26,337 nt of DNA from a virus. The DNA lies in IMG/VR virus record IMGVR_UViG_3300046463_001309, positions 1-26,337 of that record; one strand, written 5' to 3'. A program made the position numbers and the translations under genes. The notes under the pieces were generated by a model, which saw only the letters and a list, made by a program, of their open reading frames with translations, was not told the origin of the DNA and ran no database searches. Shown piece after piece: positions 8,946 to 15,338 of the stretch (the first letter of the stretch is position 1; each line of letters begins with the position of its first letter).

Positions 8946-10230
8946 GTTTTGAAACCTCGCCTATGGTTGTTTTTTCAATGGCCTTGCAGGCCTTATGGTC
9001 TGTGGCTTGCAGCGGATTACCGGAATCTTCAAATCTAAAGCCGGTCAATCCGTGAATCGCCGTAAAGCCTTTCTGATCTAGATGCGCGTGCCACTGTTCA
9101 AGGGCATCCCGCTTGCGGCTCATCACATCTGACTGGATGTAAACCTTCACGTTGTGCCCCATCGCGTGGTTGATTAGCAGCTCGCCAATCAGGTGGTCGA
9201 TGCCGAGATCTGCCCAGCCAGTGCGCGCCACCTTGCGCAGGTCGTGACTGGTCCACTCGCCTTTTCCCAACCGACGGAACACGGCGCAGCCTTGTGCCTC
9301 GCCCAGCGCCTTGCCATTGCGCGCAGGGAAAAGGCATTGGCCGTCATAGCCTCGGGCGTACTGACCTTCTCGGTACCGGGTCAGCAGCGTGCAAACCTGC
9401 TCGGTCAGGGGCAGGTGATGCTCGACACCGGTTTTTGTGTTCTCGGCCGGGATGAACCATTCGCGCTCGGCCAGGCTGATGTGCGACCAGCGCGCCATAC
9501 GGGTTTCACCGATCCGCGTCCCATGGCAGAGCATCATCAGTGCGAGCATCGAATCCAGCGGCGCGGTGCTCATGACTTCGGCCAGTTGCCCGAGCAGGCC
9601 TTCCAACTGAACGCCGCGCAGACGGGACGGCTTGATGCCGACCTTCGCCTTGGAGAAGTCGTTGAACCGGATCGCTGCCATCGGGTTGGACGTGATCATC
9701 CCCAGCTTGGCGGCCTGCCGGAATGCCAGAGCCAGGAGCTGGAATGCCGAACGCACGTAGTCGATGGACACCATTTCCTGCAGCGGCCACATCAGCAGGG
9801 TGTCGAGTGCGGCCTTGTCGATGCCGATCAGGGGCAGCTCACCGAGGCGCGGTTTCAGGTGGCACTTGATGATTGAGGCGCCAGTGTTCTTACGCTTGGT
9901 CGACAGGTTGCGATCGCGCGACATGCGATCCGCGAACCAGTCCAGCAGTTCGCCAACAGCGTTCCACTTCGACAGGCTCGCGCCCTCCCCGGCGGCCAAA
10001 CGCAGCCGAAGCGACGGCAGCGCCGCTACAACCTGTTTGTGAGTCAGCTCGGGGAACGTGCCAATGGGATTCCACTTGCCCTTCAACACCAAGTACCACG
10101 AGCCACCGGTTCGAGCCTTGTTGAAGCGCAGGTACAGGCCCTTATTCTCAATGTCGCGTACGTCCTTTACGGTGCCGGCCACTTGGCGCTTGATCTCAGC
10201 TTCGGTGATCTTCACCGCGGCGGTACTCAT
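8917..10230 (-). CDS. Second tyrosine recombinase (P4-integrase-like) inside the replication operon
   Basis: 437 residues from ATG 10228-10230. It has an N-terminal arm-binding-like region (1-85), a core-binding region (90-190) and a catalytic domain with R239 (GTRIGE), K266 (NTKTG), H329-x2-R332 (SHDLRK), H355 (INHAMG) and Y364 (VKVYIQ). The ending Y-x-R-x-x-ALEQW-HAHLDQ resembles P4-type integrases. All catalytic residues are present, so it should be active. The gene overlaps the YbcO-type gene by ATGA, so it belongs to the lytic early operon rather than the lysogenic attachment module. The conventional integrase is at 23941. Roles in dimer resolution, excision or mobility of a past element are possible; which applies is not visible. 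Confidence 0.85.
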   Translation of the reverse strand: MSTAAVKITEAEIKRQVAGTVKDVRDIENKGLYLRFNKARTGGSWYLVLKGKWNPIGTFPELTHKQVVAALPSLRLRLAAGEGASLSKWNAVGELLDWFADRMSRDRNLSTKRKNTGASIIKCHLKPRLGELPLIGIDKAALDTLLMWPLQEMVSIDYVRSAFQLLALAFRQAAKLGMITSNPMAAIRFNDFSKAKVGIKPSRLRGVQLEGLLGQLAEVMSTAPLDSMLALMMLCHGTRIGETRMARWSHISLAEREWFIPAENTKTGVEHHLPLTEQVCTLLTRYREGQYARGYDGQCLFPARNGKALGEAQGCAVFRRLGKGEWTSHDLRKVARTGWADLGIDHLIGELLINHAMGHNVKVYIQSDVMSRKRDALEQWHAHLDQKGFTAIHGLTGFRFEDSGNPLQATDHKACKAIEKTTIGEVSKHAERGSAWL

Positions 10231-10529
10231 GCGGTCCCCTTCACGGTGAGAACTCCAACCCTGATCAAGGCTTCGTGGGTTTCGGCGATGGCGCGCGGCA
10301 CGTCCTGCCAGTCGATCTTGCCGGCGGTGCGGCCGTCGATCACGTCGTGGCAAGCGTTGCACGCGTACACCGCCACGGTGTCAAAGCCTTTCATGCCCAT
10401 GCCCTTCTGCCCGCAAGGCAGATGCGCGAGGACGGTGGTTTCTGGATTGTGGTTGCAGATTCCCGGCATACGGACGGTGCATTCTTGGCCGTTGGCGGAG
10501 GCGCGGAGCTTCTTCGAGGTCACGCGCAT
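10227..10529 (-). CDS. YbcO/DUF1364-family HNH-like nuclease
   Basis: 100 residues. KKLRASANGQECTVRMPGIC, NPETTVLAHL and then YACNACHDVIDGR match the YbcO (DUF1364) family found in the nin regions of lambdoid prophages. C25, H36, C57, C60 and H61 are the metal-binding and HNH-type residues. Members are considered small structure-related nucleases that help phage recombination or replication. I chose the ATG at 10527-10529 (GGAG 8 bases upstream). The start overlaps the preceding small gene by 10 bases and the stop overlaps the recombinase start (ATGA), so all three are co-translated. Confidence 0.85.
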   Translation of the reverse strand: MRVTSKKLRASANGQECTVRMPGICNHNPETTVLAHLPCGQKGMGMKGFDTVAVYACNACHDVIDGRTAGKIDWQDVPRAIAETHEALIRVGVLTVKGTA

Positions 10530-10729
10530 GGCGGTCTCCTCTTCGTGACGTCGACGACTTCGTAGGTACCCGGCCACATCCATGCGCCGTAACGCCTGGC
10601 CATGGCCTCATCCGCGAACAATGCCAGTGCGTGATCCGGCGGAGAACTCAGGTCAACCTTGAACGAGCAGCAGAACACCGCGAAACGGTATGTGGACGGG
10701 TCGGGAGCAGCGAGTCGTCTTGTATTCAT
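10520..10729 (-). CDS. Small conserved-looking phage protein, unknown
   Basis: 69 residues, MNTRRLAAPDPSTYRFAVF at the start and FADEAMARRYGAWMWPGTYEVVDVT near the end; a compact alpha/beta pattern without a recognised motif. The start overlaps the DnaB stop by one base (TGATG) and the stop overlaps the YbcO-type start by 10 bases, so it is tightly embedded in the operon and very likely real. The AMARRYGAWMWPG stretch suggests a small protein that handles or modifies a host function, but no role can be assigned. Confidence 0.65.
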   Translation of the reverse strand: MNTRRLAAPDPSTYRFAVFCCSFKVDLSSPPDHALALFADEAMARRYGAWMWPGTYEVVDVTKRRPPCA

Positions 10730-12108
10730 CAAAACGAATCCTTTTTGCGGTAACGGCTGGCTAGGCTGGTGACTTTTTCCGGCTGTTCGACAGGCTCTGG
10801 CTTCCACCCGGCAGCAAGATTTTCGAAGCGGTTGAATTGACCAAGAAACGCCGTGCGGACAGTGCCCATCTCGATGTCGCGCCCCTTGCCGATGATTATT
10901 TCGGCAATACCTTTGGCTTCGGTGTTTTCGTGATAGACCTCGTCGCGATACACGAACAGGATCACATCGGCGTCCTGCTCAATGGCTCCGGACTCCCTCA
11001 AATCAGAAGGAATTGGGCGCTTGTTCGGACGCTCCTCGCATTTACGGGACAGCTGGCTGAGCAACACAACGGGGATGCTCAGTTCCTTGGCGAGCAACTT
11101 GCAGCCGCGGCTTATGCTGCTGACCTCTTCGGTTCGGTTGCCGCCCTCGCCTTCCACCAACTGCAAGTAATCGATCATCAGCAGGTCTAGGCCGTAACGC
11201 ATTTTGTGACGGCGAGCGAGCGAGCGAATGCGTCCAATTGACGAACCAGCTCGGTCAGCGATGTACAGCGGAGCGCGGCGAAGTACCCCGGCAGCGGCCT
11301 GTAGTTCAGTGCCGTGTGTCTCGCAGGCGGTTCCGTTTTTCACCAGCGTTAGTGGGATGCGCCCCTCGGAAGCCGTAGCCCTGTCCACCAGTTGACCTTT
11401 GTTCATCTCAAGGCTGATGACGAGCGCTGATTTGTTCTGGCGTACCGCCGCATCGATTGAGAACCCCATGGCGAGTGTGGTCTTGCCCATGGCAGGACGG
11501 CCGGCAACGATGTACAGGTGATCTGGCTGCAAGCCGCCCAGCTTTTCATCTAGATCTTTCAGGCCGGTCGATAGACCGATCAGCGTTTCACCGCGGCAAT
11601 GACGATCATGGCGTTCCTGCCAGACCTCGATCTGGTCGACCAACACGTCCCCCACCTTGACGATGTCGTCATCACCCGAGCCGCAATCAATCGCCATGGC
11701 CGCAGCCTGAACAGCGGCAATCTTCGCCTGCGTGTCCTCGGTGCCCTGGGATATTTCCATCGCCTGGCTGCCAAGGTCGTAGAGCGCCCGGTCAATAGCC
11801 CGTTCACGAACGATCTGGGCGTATGTTCTGGCGTTAGCAATGCTCGGAGTGTTTTTGACGATTTCGGCGCAATAAGCGAATGCCGGGCTGCCGTCGTCCA
11901 TCGAACCGACGTGATTACCCACAGTCAGGAAGTCAACCGCCTGACCAGCCGAACGTATAGCCATGATGCTGCGGTACACATCGGCGTTTGCCGGGAAGTA
12001 AAACGCCTCTGCGGACAAGTCTTCGCAAAGCGTATCGATCAGGTCTGGGCGCTGCATCATGGCGCCCAGCAGGCCGTGTTCAGCCTCGATGCTGTGAGGG
12101 TCACGCAT
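10729..12108 (-). CDS. dnaB: Replicative DNA helicase, DnaB-type
   Basis: 459 residues, the usual length of DnaB. The N-terminal domain (MRDPHSIEAEHGLLGAMM, residues 1-100) is the DnaB N-terminal collar. The RecA-like domain has Walker A GRPAMGKTT (203-211), Walker B LLMIDYLQL (309-317), and SQLSRKCEERPNKRPIPSDL with the SGAIEQDAD motif, all standard in DnaB. It unwinds the phage origin and recruits the primase. ATG 12106-12108 has GAGGGT 8 bases upstream; the longer frame to 12150 overlaps the O-like gene. Having its own DnaB, the phage resembles P22 rather than lambda, which uses host DnaB through P. Confidence 0.93.
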   Translation of the reverse strand: MRDPHSIEAEHGLLGAMMQRPDLIDTLCEDLSAEAFYFPANADVYRSIMAIRSAGQAVDFLTVGNHVGSMDDGSPAFAYCAEIVKNTPSIANARTYAQIVRERAIDRALYDLGSQAMEISQGTEDTQAKIAAVQAAAMAIDCGSGDDDIVKVGDVLVDQIEVWQERHDRHCRGETLIGLSTGLKDLDEKLGGLQPDHLYIVAGRPAMGKTTLAMGFSIDAAVRQNKSALVISLEMNKGQLVDRATASEGRIPLTLVKNGTACETHGTELQAAAGVLRRAPLYIADRAGSSIGRIRSLARRHKMRYGLDLLMIDYLQLVEGEGGNRTEEVSSISRGCKLLAKELSIPVVLLSQLSRKCEERPNKRPIPSDLRESGAIEQDADVILFVYRDEVYHENTEAKGIAEIIIGKGRDIEMGTVRTAFLGQFNRFENLAAGWKPEPVEQPEKVTSLASRYRKKDSF

Positions 12109-12808
12109 GGTAGTTACCCTCAACGACCTTGACGAAGTTGCTCGGTGCAATCAGCCAGTCGAAGTTGCAGCGGAAAGGAGTGCCCCCGGAAGCGGATACC
12201 TCCCCCATGAGGAACTTGCTCGAACGCACCAAAGCGAAGTACTCAGCCCAGAACTGGAGATCCTGATGGACTTCGCTTTCGTTCCAGCGAGCACCGATCT
12301 TTGCGATCCGATCCTTGGTCAGCATCACGACGCGAGGAAACTCGGGAATGGTCTTGTTGAACAAGTCCACGATTGCCTGAGTCGGGCATTTCGTCTTCGA
12401 GACTTTCGGCGTTTGCTCATCGCCGACAAGAGGTGACGGTTCACTTGATGGTTCTATTACGGTTCTGGGTGCAGCTGCTGCGGGGGTTTCTGTAGTGAGC
12501 TGCGGGGGTGATGGTGCAGCTGCTGCGGGGTGCGACTCTCGCGGGGGTGCATATGCTGCTGGGGTTAGGGTGTACATTGTCGAACGACCCATTCGCTCAC
12601 GAACTGACAGCAACCCAACCTGCCCCAGCCACTTGATTGCAGTTTGAACTGTCCGTTCAGCAAGGCAGGTTCGCTCCGAAATACGGGCAACCGAAGGCCA
12701 GCAGACGCCCTCGTCGTTAGCATTATCTGCCAGCGATATGAGCACAGCCTTTTGCGGGCCGCTCATGCCCTGCAACGGCCAACACAGACTCATAATGATG
12801 GTGCTCAT
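12101..12808 (-). CDS. Phage replication initiator/helicase-loader (O-like, helix-turn-helix)
   Basis: 235 residues. The N-terminal 90 residues carry a winged helix-turn-helix (QKAVLISLADNANDEGVCWP, then SERTCLAERTVQTAIKWLGQ and VGLLSVRE), the form seen in phage O-type origin-binding proteins. A low-complexity Ala/Pro linker (about 95-125) leads to a C-terminal helical domain (KCPTQAIVDLFNKTIPEFP through FRCNFDWLIAPSNFVKV) that is typical of helicase-interacting replisome organisers. It precedes and overlaps DnaB by 8 bases. The phage origin may lie within this gene, as in lambda O; the linker region contains several short GCTGC-type repeats at about 12470-12540. The start at 12806-12808 overlaps the upstream gene by ATGA. 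Confidence 0.8.
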   Translation of the reverse strand: MSTIIMSLCWPLQGMSGPQKAVLISLADNANDEGVCWPSVARISERTCLAERTVQTAIKWLGQVGLLSVRERMGRSTMYTLTPAAYAPPRESHPAAAAPSPPQLTTETPAAAAPRTVIEPSSEPSPLVGDEQTPKVSKTKCPTQAIVDLFNKTIPEFPRVVMLTKDRIAKIGARWNESEVHQDLQFWAEYFALVRSSKFLMGEVSASGGTPFRCNFDWLIAPSNFVKVVEGNYHA

Positions 12809-13029
12809 GCAGAAACATCCTGGACAGTTGCCAGTGATGCCTTGAGGTGATTCAGGCATTGCCGGCAGAAGTGAGATTTGGATTCGTGCGAGTACTGCGA
12901 ACCAACCATGAGGGCGGCACTCATCGCTGCAGACTGGCTTGCATGGTGGTGTCGAGACACTTTTGCAGACTGGTCATAAGGTGTCGCGACATCACCGGAA
13001 CTGTTGACTCTGGGGGTCTTATTGGTCAC
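12805..13029 (-). CDS. Small Cys/His-containing early protein, unknown
   Basis: 74 residues from a GTG start (13027-13029) preceded by AGGTGA. The centre holds HHHASQSAAMSAAL and the C-terminal half has FCRQCLNHL (C55-x2-C58) with nearby histidines, a possible partial zinc site. The stop overlaps the O-like start by ATGA, so it belongs to the replication operon. I do not recognise a family. Confidence 0.6.
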   Translation of the reverse strand: MTNKTPRVNSSGDVATPYDQSAKVSRHHHASQSAAMSAALMVGSQYSHESKSHFCRQCLNHLKASLATVQDVSA

Positions 13030-13055
13030 TATTCACCTCGAAATGAAGTTGTACT

Positions 13056-13081
13056 AAGCCGCCCTGCCAGGCGGTTTTTTT
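13056..13081 (+). terminator. Plus-strand intrinsic terminator between two leftward genes
   Basis: AAGCCGCC and GGCGGTTT flank a 6-base loop (stem 13056-13063 with 13070-13077) and are followed by T-run to 13081. The T-run is on the plus strand, opposite to the flanking genes, so it would stop rightward transcription entering the early region or end an antisense transcript. Confidence 0.55.
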
Positions 13082-13092
13082 ATGCTTGCAAT

Positions 13093-13515
13093 TCAGGCGG
13101 CTTTGACCGAGCTTTCAAGCAGATGCAGGCTTTCGCGGACATGACCGATCTCGTTGAGAATGTCGGTCTTTTCACTTACCGAAACGTGCTGGTCATCCAG
13201 TGCTTCGTGCACTGCGATAGTCAGGTCTGCGACTTCTTTGCCGACGTGCACCAGAGACGCGGTCAGCTCTTTAGGTGCCGGAGCGATCTTTGGAACGAGT
13301 TCAAAACCGAACTGATCGGCCAAGGCTTTCAGCGGACGCATGTCCTCGGTGTGCAGCAAGATTCCGAACAGGTGCTCAATAGTCAGGTGATGCGCCGCGT
13401 TGTCCGGGTTCGAGCGCTGGAGCAAGCTCACGTGTGCCATGCACATCTTCCCGGCCAACTCCTCTGCCCCACTTTCCTTGACGGTGGTGTGGCAAGCCCT
13501 CAAGAAATCTTCCAT
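13093..13515 (-). CDS. CII-like phage regulatory protein (CP76 family)
   Basis: 140 residues. MEDFLRACHTTVKESGAEELAGKMCMAHVSLLQRSNPDNAAHHLTIEHL is characteristic of the phage regulatory CII/CP76 family: a helical N-terminal domain with a CII-like helix-turn-helix region around residues 11-55, then a C-terminal helical segment (about 90-138). These proteins are early activators or modulators in the lysis-lysogeny decision. ATG 13513-13515 has GAGG 9 bases upstream; the longer frame to 13683 overlaps cro. It is the second gene after cro, the usual position of cII. Confidence 0.75.
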   Translation of the reverse strand: MEDFLRACHTTVKESGAEELAGKMCMAHVSLLQRSNPDNAAHHLTIEHLFGILLHTEDMRPLKALADQFGFELVPKIAPAPKELTASLVHVGKEVADLTIAVHEALDDQHVSVSEKTDILNEIGHVRESLHLLESSVKAA

Positions 13516-13589
13516 TCGTAAAACCTCAAATTTGTTTCCGTGGCGTGATGCTAGTGGCGGAGTAGAATTCAACTCATGGATCAGGGCAG

Positions 13590-13769
13590 CTATGGGGCGT
13601 CGCTTTTGCGCTCTGCTTTGAATTTCCCCTTGGAAAGGACCTGAATCTGGTACTGGCGGGACTCTGGGATCGTTTCCCCCCACATGGTCACGGCACTTGG
13701 ATGGATTCCCAGCGCAACCGCTAACTTTTTCTTGCTGCCGAAGTGTTCGGCGACCTCACGCGTATTCAT
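13590..13769 (-). CDS. cro: Cro-like repressor
   Basis: 59 residues: MNTREVAEHFGSKKKLAVALG, then IHPSAVTMWGETIPESRQYQ, ending KAERKSDAP. This is a Cro/YdaS-type helix-turn-helix (KLAVALGIHPSAVTMWG, about residues 15-31, followed by the IPESR motif typical of phage Cro). GAGGA lies 7 bases before the ATG at 13767-13769; the stop TAG is at 13590-13592. It is divergent from cI and first in the leftward early operon, the exact place of cro. It would bind the same operators as CI and shut off the repressor promoter during lytic growth. Confidence 0.88.
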   Translation of the reverse strand: MNTREVAEHFGSKKKLAVALGIHPSAVTMWGETIPESRQYQIQVLSKGKFKAERKSDAP

Positions 13770-13796
13770 TGCGCATCCTCATTCGAGCGTGCCGCA

Positions 13797-13825
13797 ATTT
13801 CAGCATGCTGAAGTTATGGCGTCAA
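13797..13825 (-). promoter_or_regulatory. Early leftward promoter for cro and replication genes (pR equivalent)
   Basis: Read on the minus strand: TTGACG (13820-13825), a 17-base spacer and TGAAAT (13797-13802). The operator TTCAGCATGCTGAA (13799-13812) covers the -10 and spacer, so bound CI would block polymerase. The promoter drives cro, 28 bases downstream of the -10. Confidence 0.7.
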
Positions 13826-13868
13826 CGAAGAATTAAGCACTCTGCATACTTAAATTCAGCTAACTTAA
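13799..13868. promoter_or_regulatory. CI/Cro operator cluster between cro and cI (OR equivalent)
   Basis: Three 14-bp sites share half-sites TTMAG-N4-CTKAA: TTCAGCATGCTGAA (13799-13812, perfect palindrome), TTAAGCACTCTGCA (13833-13846, weakest) and TTCAGCTAACTTAA (13855-13868). Centres are 34 and 22 bp apart. The first lies on the cro promoter, the third on the cI promoter. The same site type recurs three times at 14976-15034, which supports the assignment. Confidence 0.75.
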
Positions 13869-13879
13869 TATTGGCGTCA
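13866..13879 (+). promoter_or_regulatory. cI promoter (pRM equivalent), probably leaderless
   Basis: TAATAT (13866-13871) lies 7 bases before the A of the cI ATG (13879), so transcription would start at or next to the start codon. No ribosome site is present in front of the ATG. The -35 (about 13843-13848) is poor, as expected for a promoter that needs repressor bound at the adjacent operator for activation. Confidence 0.55.
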
Positions 13880-14529
13880 TGGAAAGACACGAACGTATTG
13901 CCCGAGCCATTGCGCTCAGTGGGAAAAAGAAAGGGGAAATCGCCGCCCTTTGCGGAGTGGCGAATTCTGCCGTTACTCAATGGATCTCAGGCGAAAGTAA
14001 AAGTATTCGGCCTGAAAACCTCTACGCGCTGGCTAAGGCCACGGGGTTCAGGGCTGAATGGCTTGCAATCGGCGAAGGCGAAGAGGTTGAACCTGATTCG
14101 AATGTAGGCGCGGCTCGGCAACCCGTGGAGTCGTTTCGATATCCGGTTATCAGCTGGGTAGCTGCAGGGGCGTGGGCCGAGGCTGTGGAGCCCTTCCCGC
14201 CTGGTTTCTCAGATCGGTACGAGCTCTCCGACTATGACTCCAAAGGAACCGCGTTCTGGCTGGAAGTGAAAGGCGATTCGATGACATCGCCGGTAGGCAC
14301 AAGCATCACAGAGGGAACACTTATCCTCGTCGACACTGAGGCAGATGTGCAATCGGGCAAACTGGTTGTCGCAAAACTCGCCGATAGCGATCAAGCCACT
14401 TTCAAAAAGCTTGTGGATGATGGCGGCAGGCGTTTTTTGAAGCCGTTGAATCCCGCGTATCCAACTGAGATGCTGGCCGAAGACTGCCGCATTGTAGGTG
14501 TCGTAGTCCGGGCGCTGCAGAAGTTATAG
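13879..14529 (+). CDS. cI: CI repressor, LexA-like self-cleaving (S24)
   Basis: 216 residues. The N-terminal domain is a helix-turn-helix (KKGEIAALCGVANSAVTQWIS, residues 18-38); the C-terminal domain is an S24 peptidase with the cleavage site VAAGAW (A96-G97), catalytic S134 in VKGDSMTSP and K166 in KLVVAKL. Under RecA activation it would cleave itself and derepress both early operons, making the prophage SOS-inducible. It binds the operators on both sides (13799-13868 and 14976-15034). A Rho-independent terminator follows at 14558. All catalytic residues are intact. Confidence 0.95.
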   Translation: MERHERIARAIALSGKKKGEIAALCGVANSAVTQWISGESKSIRPENLYALAKATGFRAEWLAIGEGEEVEPDSNVGAARQPVESFRYPVISWVAAGAWAEAVEPFPPGFSDRYELSDYDSKGTAFWLEVKGDSMTSPVGTSITEGTLILVDTEADVQSGKLVVAKLADSDQATFKKLVDDGGRRFLKPLNPAYPTEMLAEDCRIVGVVVRALQKL

Positions 14530-14557
14530 CCCCACTTACTCCCTACCCGCTAACCCC

Positions 14558-14581
14558 AAGCCCGCCAAAAGCGGGCTTTTT
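14558..14581 (+). terminator. Terminator of cI
   Basis: AAGCCCGC (14558-14565), a CAAAA loop and GCGGGCTT (14571-14578) followed by TTTTT on the plus strand. Confidence 0.85.
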
Positions 14582-14596
14582 GCTGCCCGAAGACAA

Positions 14597-14616
14597 AGGA
14601 GTACAAATGTACTCCT
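14597..14616. promoter_or_regulatory. LexA2-type box upstream of the DUF1654 gene
   Basis: AGGAGTACAAATGTACTCCT is a 20-bp perfect palindrome whose core AGTAC-N4-GTACT matches the motif I recall for the second Pseudomonas LexA (LexA2), normally found only before imuA-imuB-dnaE2. It lies 34 bp upstream of a LexA1-type box in front of the same gene. Confidence 0.6.
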
Positions 14617-14638
14617 AAAACCTTGCCAATCAACTGCG

Positions 14639-14667
14639 TTGAAATAATACTGTACATTCATACAGTT
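14639..14667 (+). promoter_or_regulatory. SOS promoter with LexA1-type box
   Basis: CTGT-ACATTCAT-ACAG (14650-14665) matches the E. coli/Pseudomonas LexA consensus CTGT-N8-ACAG exactly, with TA and TT flanks. TTGAAA (14639-14644) and TACAGT (14661-14666) at 16-base spacing form a promoter overlapped by the box, so LexA would repress it until DNA damage. Confidence 0.75.
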
Positions 14668-14684
14668 AAAGGTAAGGAACACCC

Positions 14685-14936
14685 ATGTCTCTACGATCGA
14701 CCGCGACACCCAGCACCACCACATCTTACGAACTCGCGGGCCGGCGCGTCCAGGCACTAATCGCTGCACCGAGTGTTCAGAAGAGAATGGCCGTCACGGT
14801 GTCGAGGTTGGAGCACGAGGCCGAGGAAGACTGGCAGCGACTAATTGACGATATCAGCGAGACTGACGGTGTGATGGTTGAATCTTTACAAGGTGGTGCA
14901 ATAAAGATCGGGTGGAAACAATACTGTGACGCTTAA
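14685..14936 (+). CDS. DUF1654-family SOS-controlled prophage protein
   Basis: 83 residues: a basic N-terminus, then SYELAGRRVQALIAAPSVQK and DWQRLIDDISETDGVMVE, the pattern of Pseudomonas DUF1654 proteins. AAGGA lies 7 bases before the ATG. It has its own terminator (14941-14963), so it is a single-gene unit with the LexA1-type and LexA2-type boxes in front of it. From memory of published work on P. putida KT2440, a prophage gene (PP_3901) under both LexA1 and LexA2 is required for damage-induced expression of prophage genes; this gene's position and boxes suggest it is the counterpart, which remains inference. It sits where rex genes lie in lambda. Confidence 0.75.
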   Translation: MSLRSTATPSTTTSYELAGRRVQALIAAPSVQKRMAVTVSRLEHEAEEDWQRLIDDISETDGVMVESLQGGAIKIGWKQYCDA

Positions 14937-14940
14937 AACA

Positions 14941-14963
14941 AGCCCGCAAACGCGGGCTTTTTT
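14941..14963 (+). terminator. Terminator of the DUF1654 gene
   Basis: AGCCCGC (14941-14947), AAAC loop, GCGGGCT (14952-14958) followed by TTTTTT on the plus strand. Confidence 0.85.
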
Positions 14964-14975
14964 ATGACTGTTGAT

Positions 14976-15034
14976 TTCAGATTGCTGAATAATTTCATTA
15001 AGTTTGCTTGACTGCTTGATTTCAGCTTGCTTAA
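14976..15034. promoter_or_regulatory. Second CI operator cluster (OL equivalent)
   Basis: Three sites of the same form as those near cro: TTCAGATTGCTGAA (14976-14989), TTAAGTTTGCTTGA (14998-15011) and TTCAGCTTGCTTAA (15021-15034). Centres are 22 and 23 bp apart, about two helical turns, as for the lambda operators. The last site covers the -10 of the rightward promoter. Confidence 0.75.
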
Positions 15035-15036
15035 AT
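15008..15036 (+). promoter_or_regulatory. Early rightward promoter (pL equivalent)
   Basis: TTGACT (15008-15013), a 17-base spacer and TTAAAT (15031-15036). Its geometry relative to the operator is the same as at the cro promoter. It should start the transcript of the integrase-side arm soon after 15040. Confidence 0.75.
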
Positions 15037-15061
15037 AGCTTCAAGCCACTACGCCGGCCAA

Positions 15062-15089
15062 GTAGCGAAAGCTACGCCGTTCTTTAACA
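15062..15089 (+). promoter_or_regulatory. nut-like site: boxB hairpin and rrn-type boxA
   Basis: GTAGC-GAAA-GCTAC (15062-15075) is a 5-bp stem with a GNRA tetraloop. CGTTCTTTAACA (15078-15089) differs at two positions from the E. coli rrn boxA TGCTCTTTAACA. Both lie in the first 60 bases of the pL transcript. The hairpin-then-boxA order is that of rRNA leaders, the reverse of lambda nut. I infer NusB/NusE-dependent antitermination. Confidence 0.55.
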
Positions 15090-15338
15090 GTCAAAAATCT
15101 TCGCGGATCGATCCCCGGCAACGGGAACAGCGCGAAACACAAATTTCGATCCCCATGCCAGCTCTGGAACTGGCCGGGCTCCCTCATGAGAGCACGCAAA
15201 GTTGCACAGCCACCCGATGTGACGCCAGTAGCGGCAGTGGGTAGAGAGAGGACTCCGGCAGACGTGCAACGAGATATCAATCATCACTGAAGCACCTTCT
15301 TGCGAGGGTGCTTTGGGATGACCAAGAGGAGCATCTAA
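15090..15338 (+). other. Non-coding, probably structured pL leader RNA
   Basis: No good gene in about 250 bases. Several pairings are visible: GTTGCAC (15201-15207) with GTGCAAC (15264-15270) encloses ACCC/GGGT (15212-15215, 15239-15242) and GCC/GGC; a separate hairpin AGCACC...GGGTGCT lies at about 15290-15313. The nested pairing suggests a structured leader RNA, but I do not recognise a known family. Confidence 0.4.

Noticed and set aside
9193-9876. Plus-strand frame of 227 residues opposite the tyrosine recombinase
   Set aside because: The recombinase on the minus strand has all catalytic residues and overlapping operon starts; the opposite frame has no motif.
11599-12132. Plus-strand frame opposite DnaB
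   Set aside because: DnaB is intact on the minus strand; the opposing frame shows no recognisable domain and no ribosome site.
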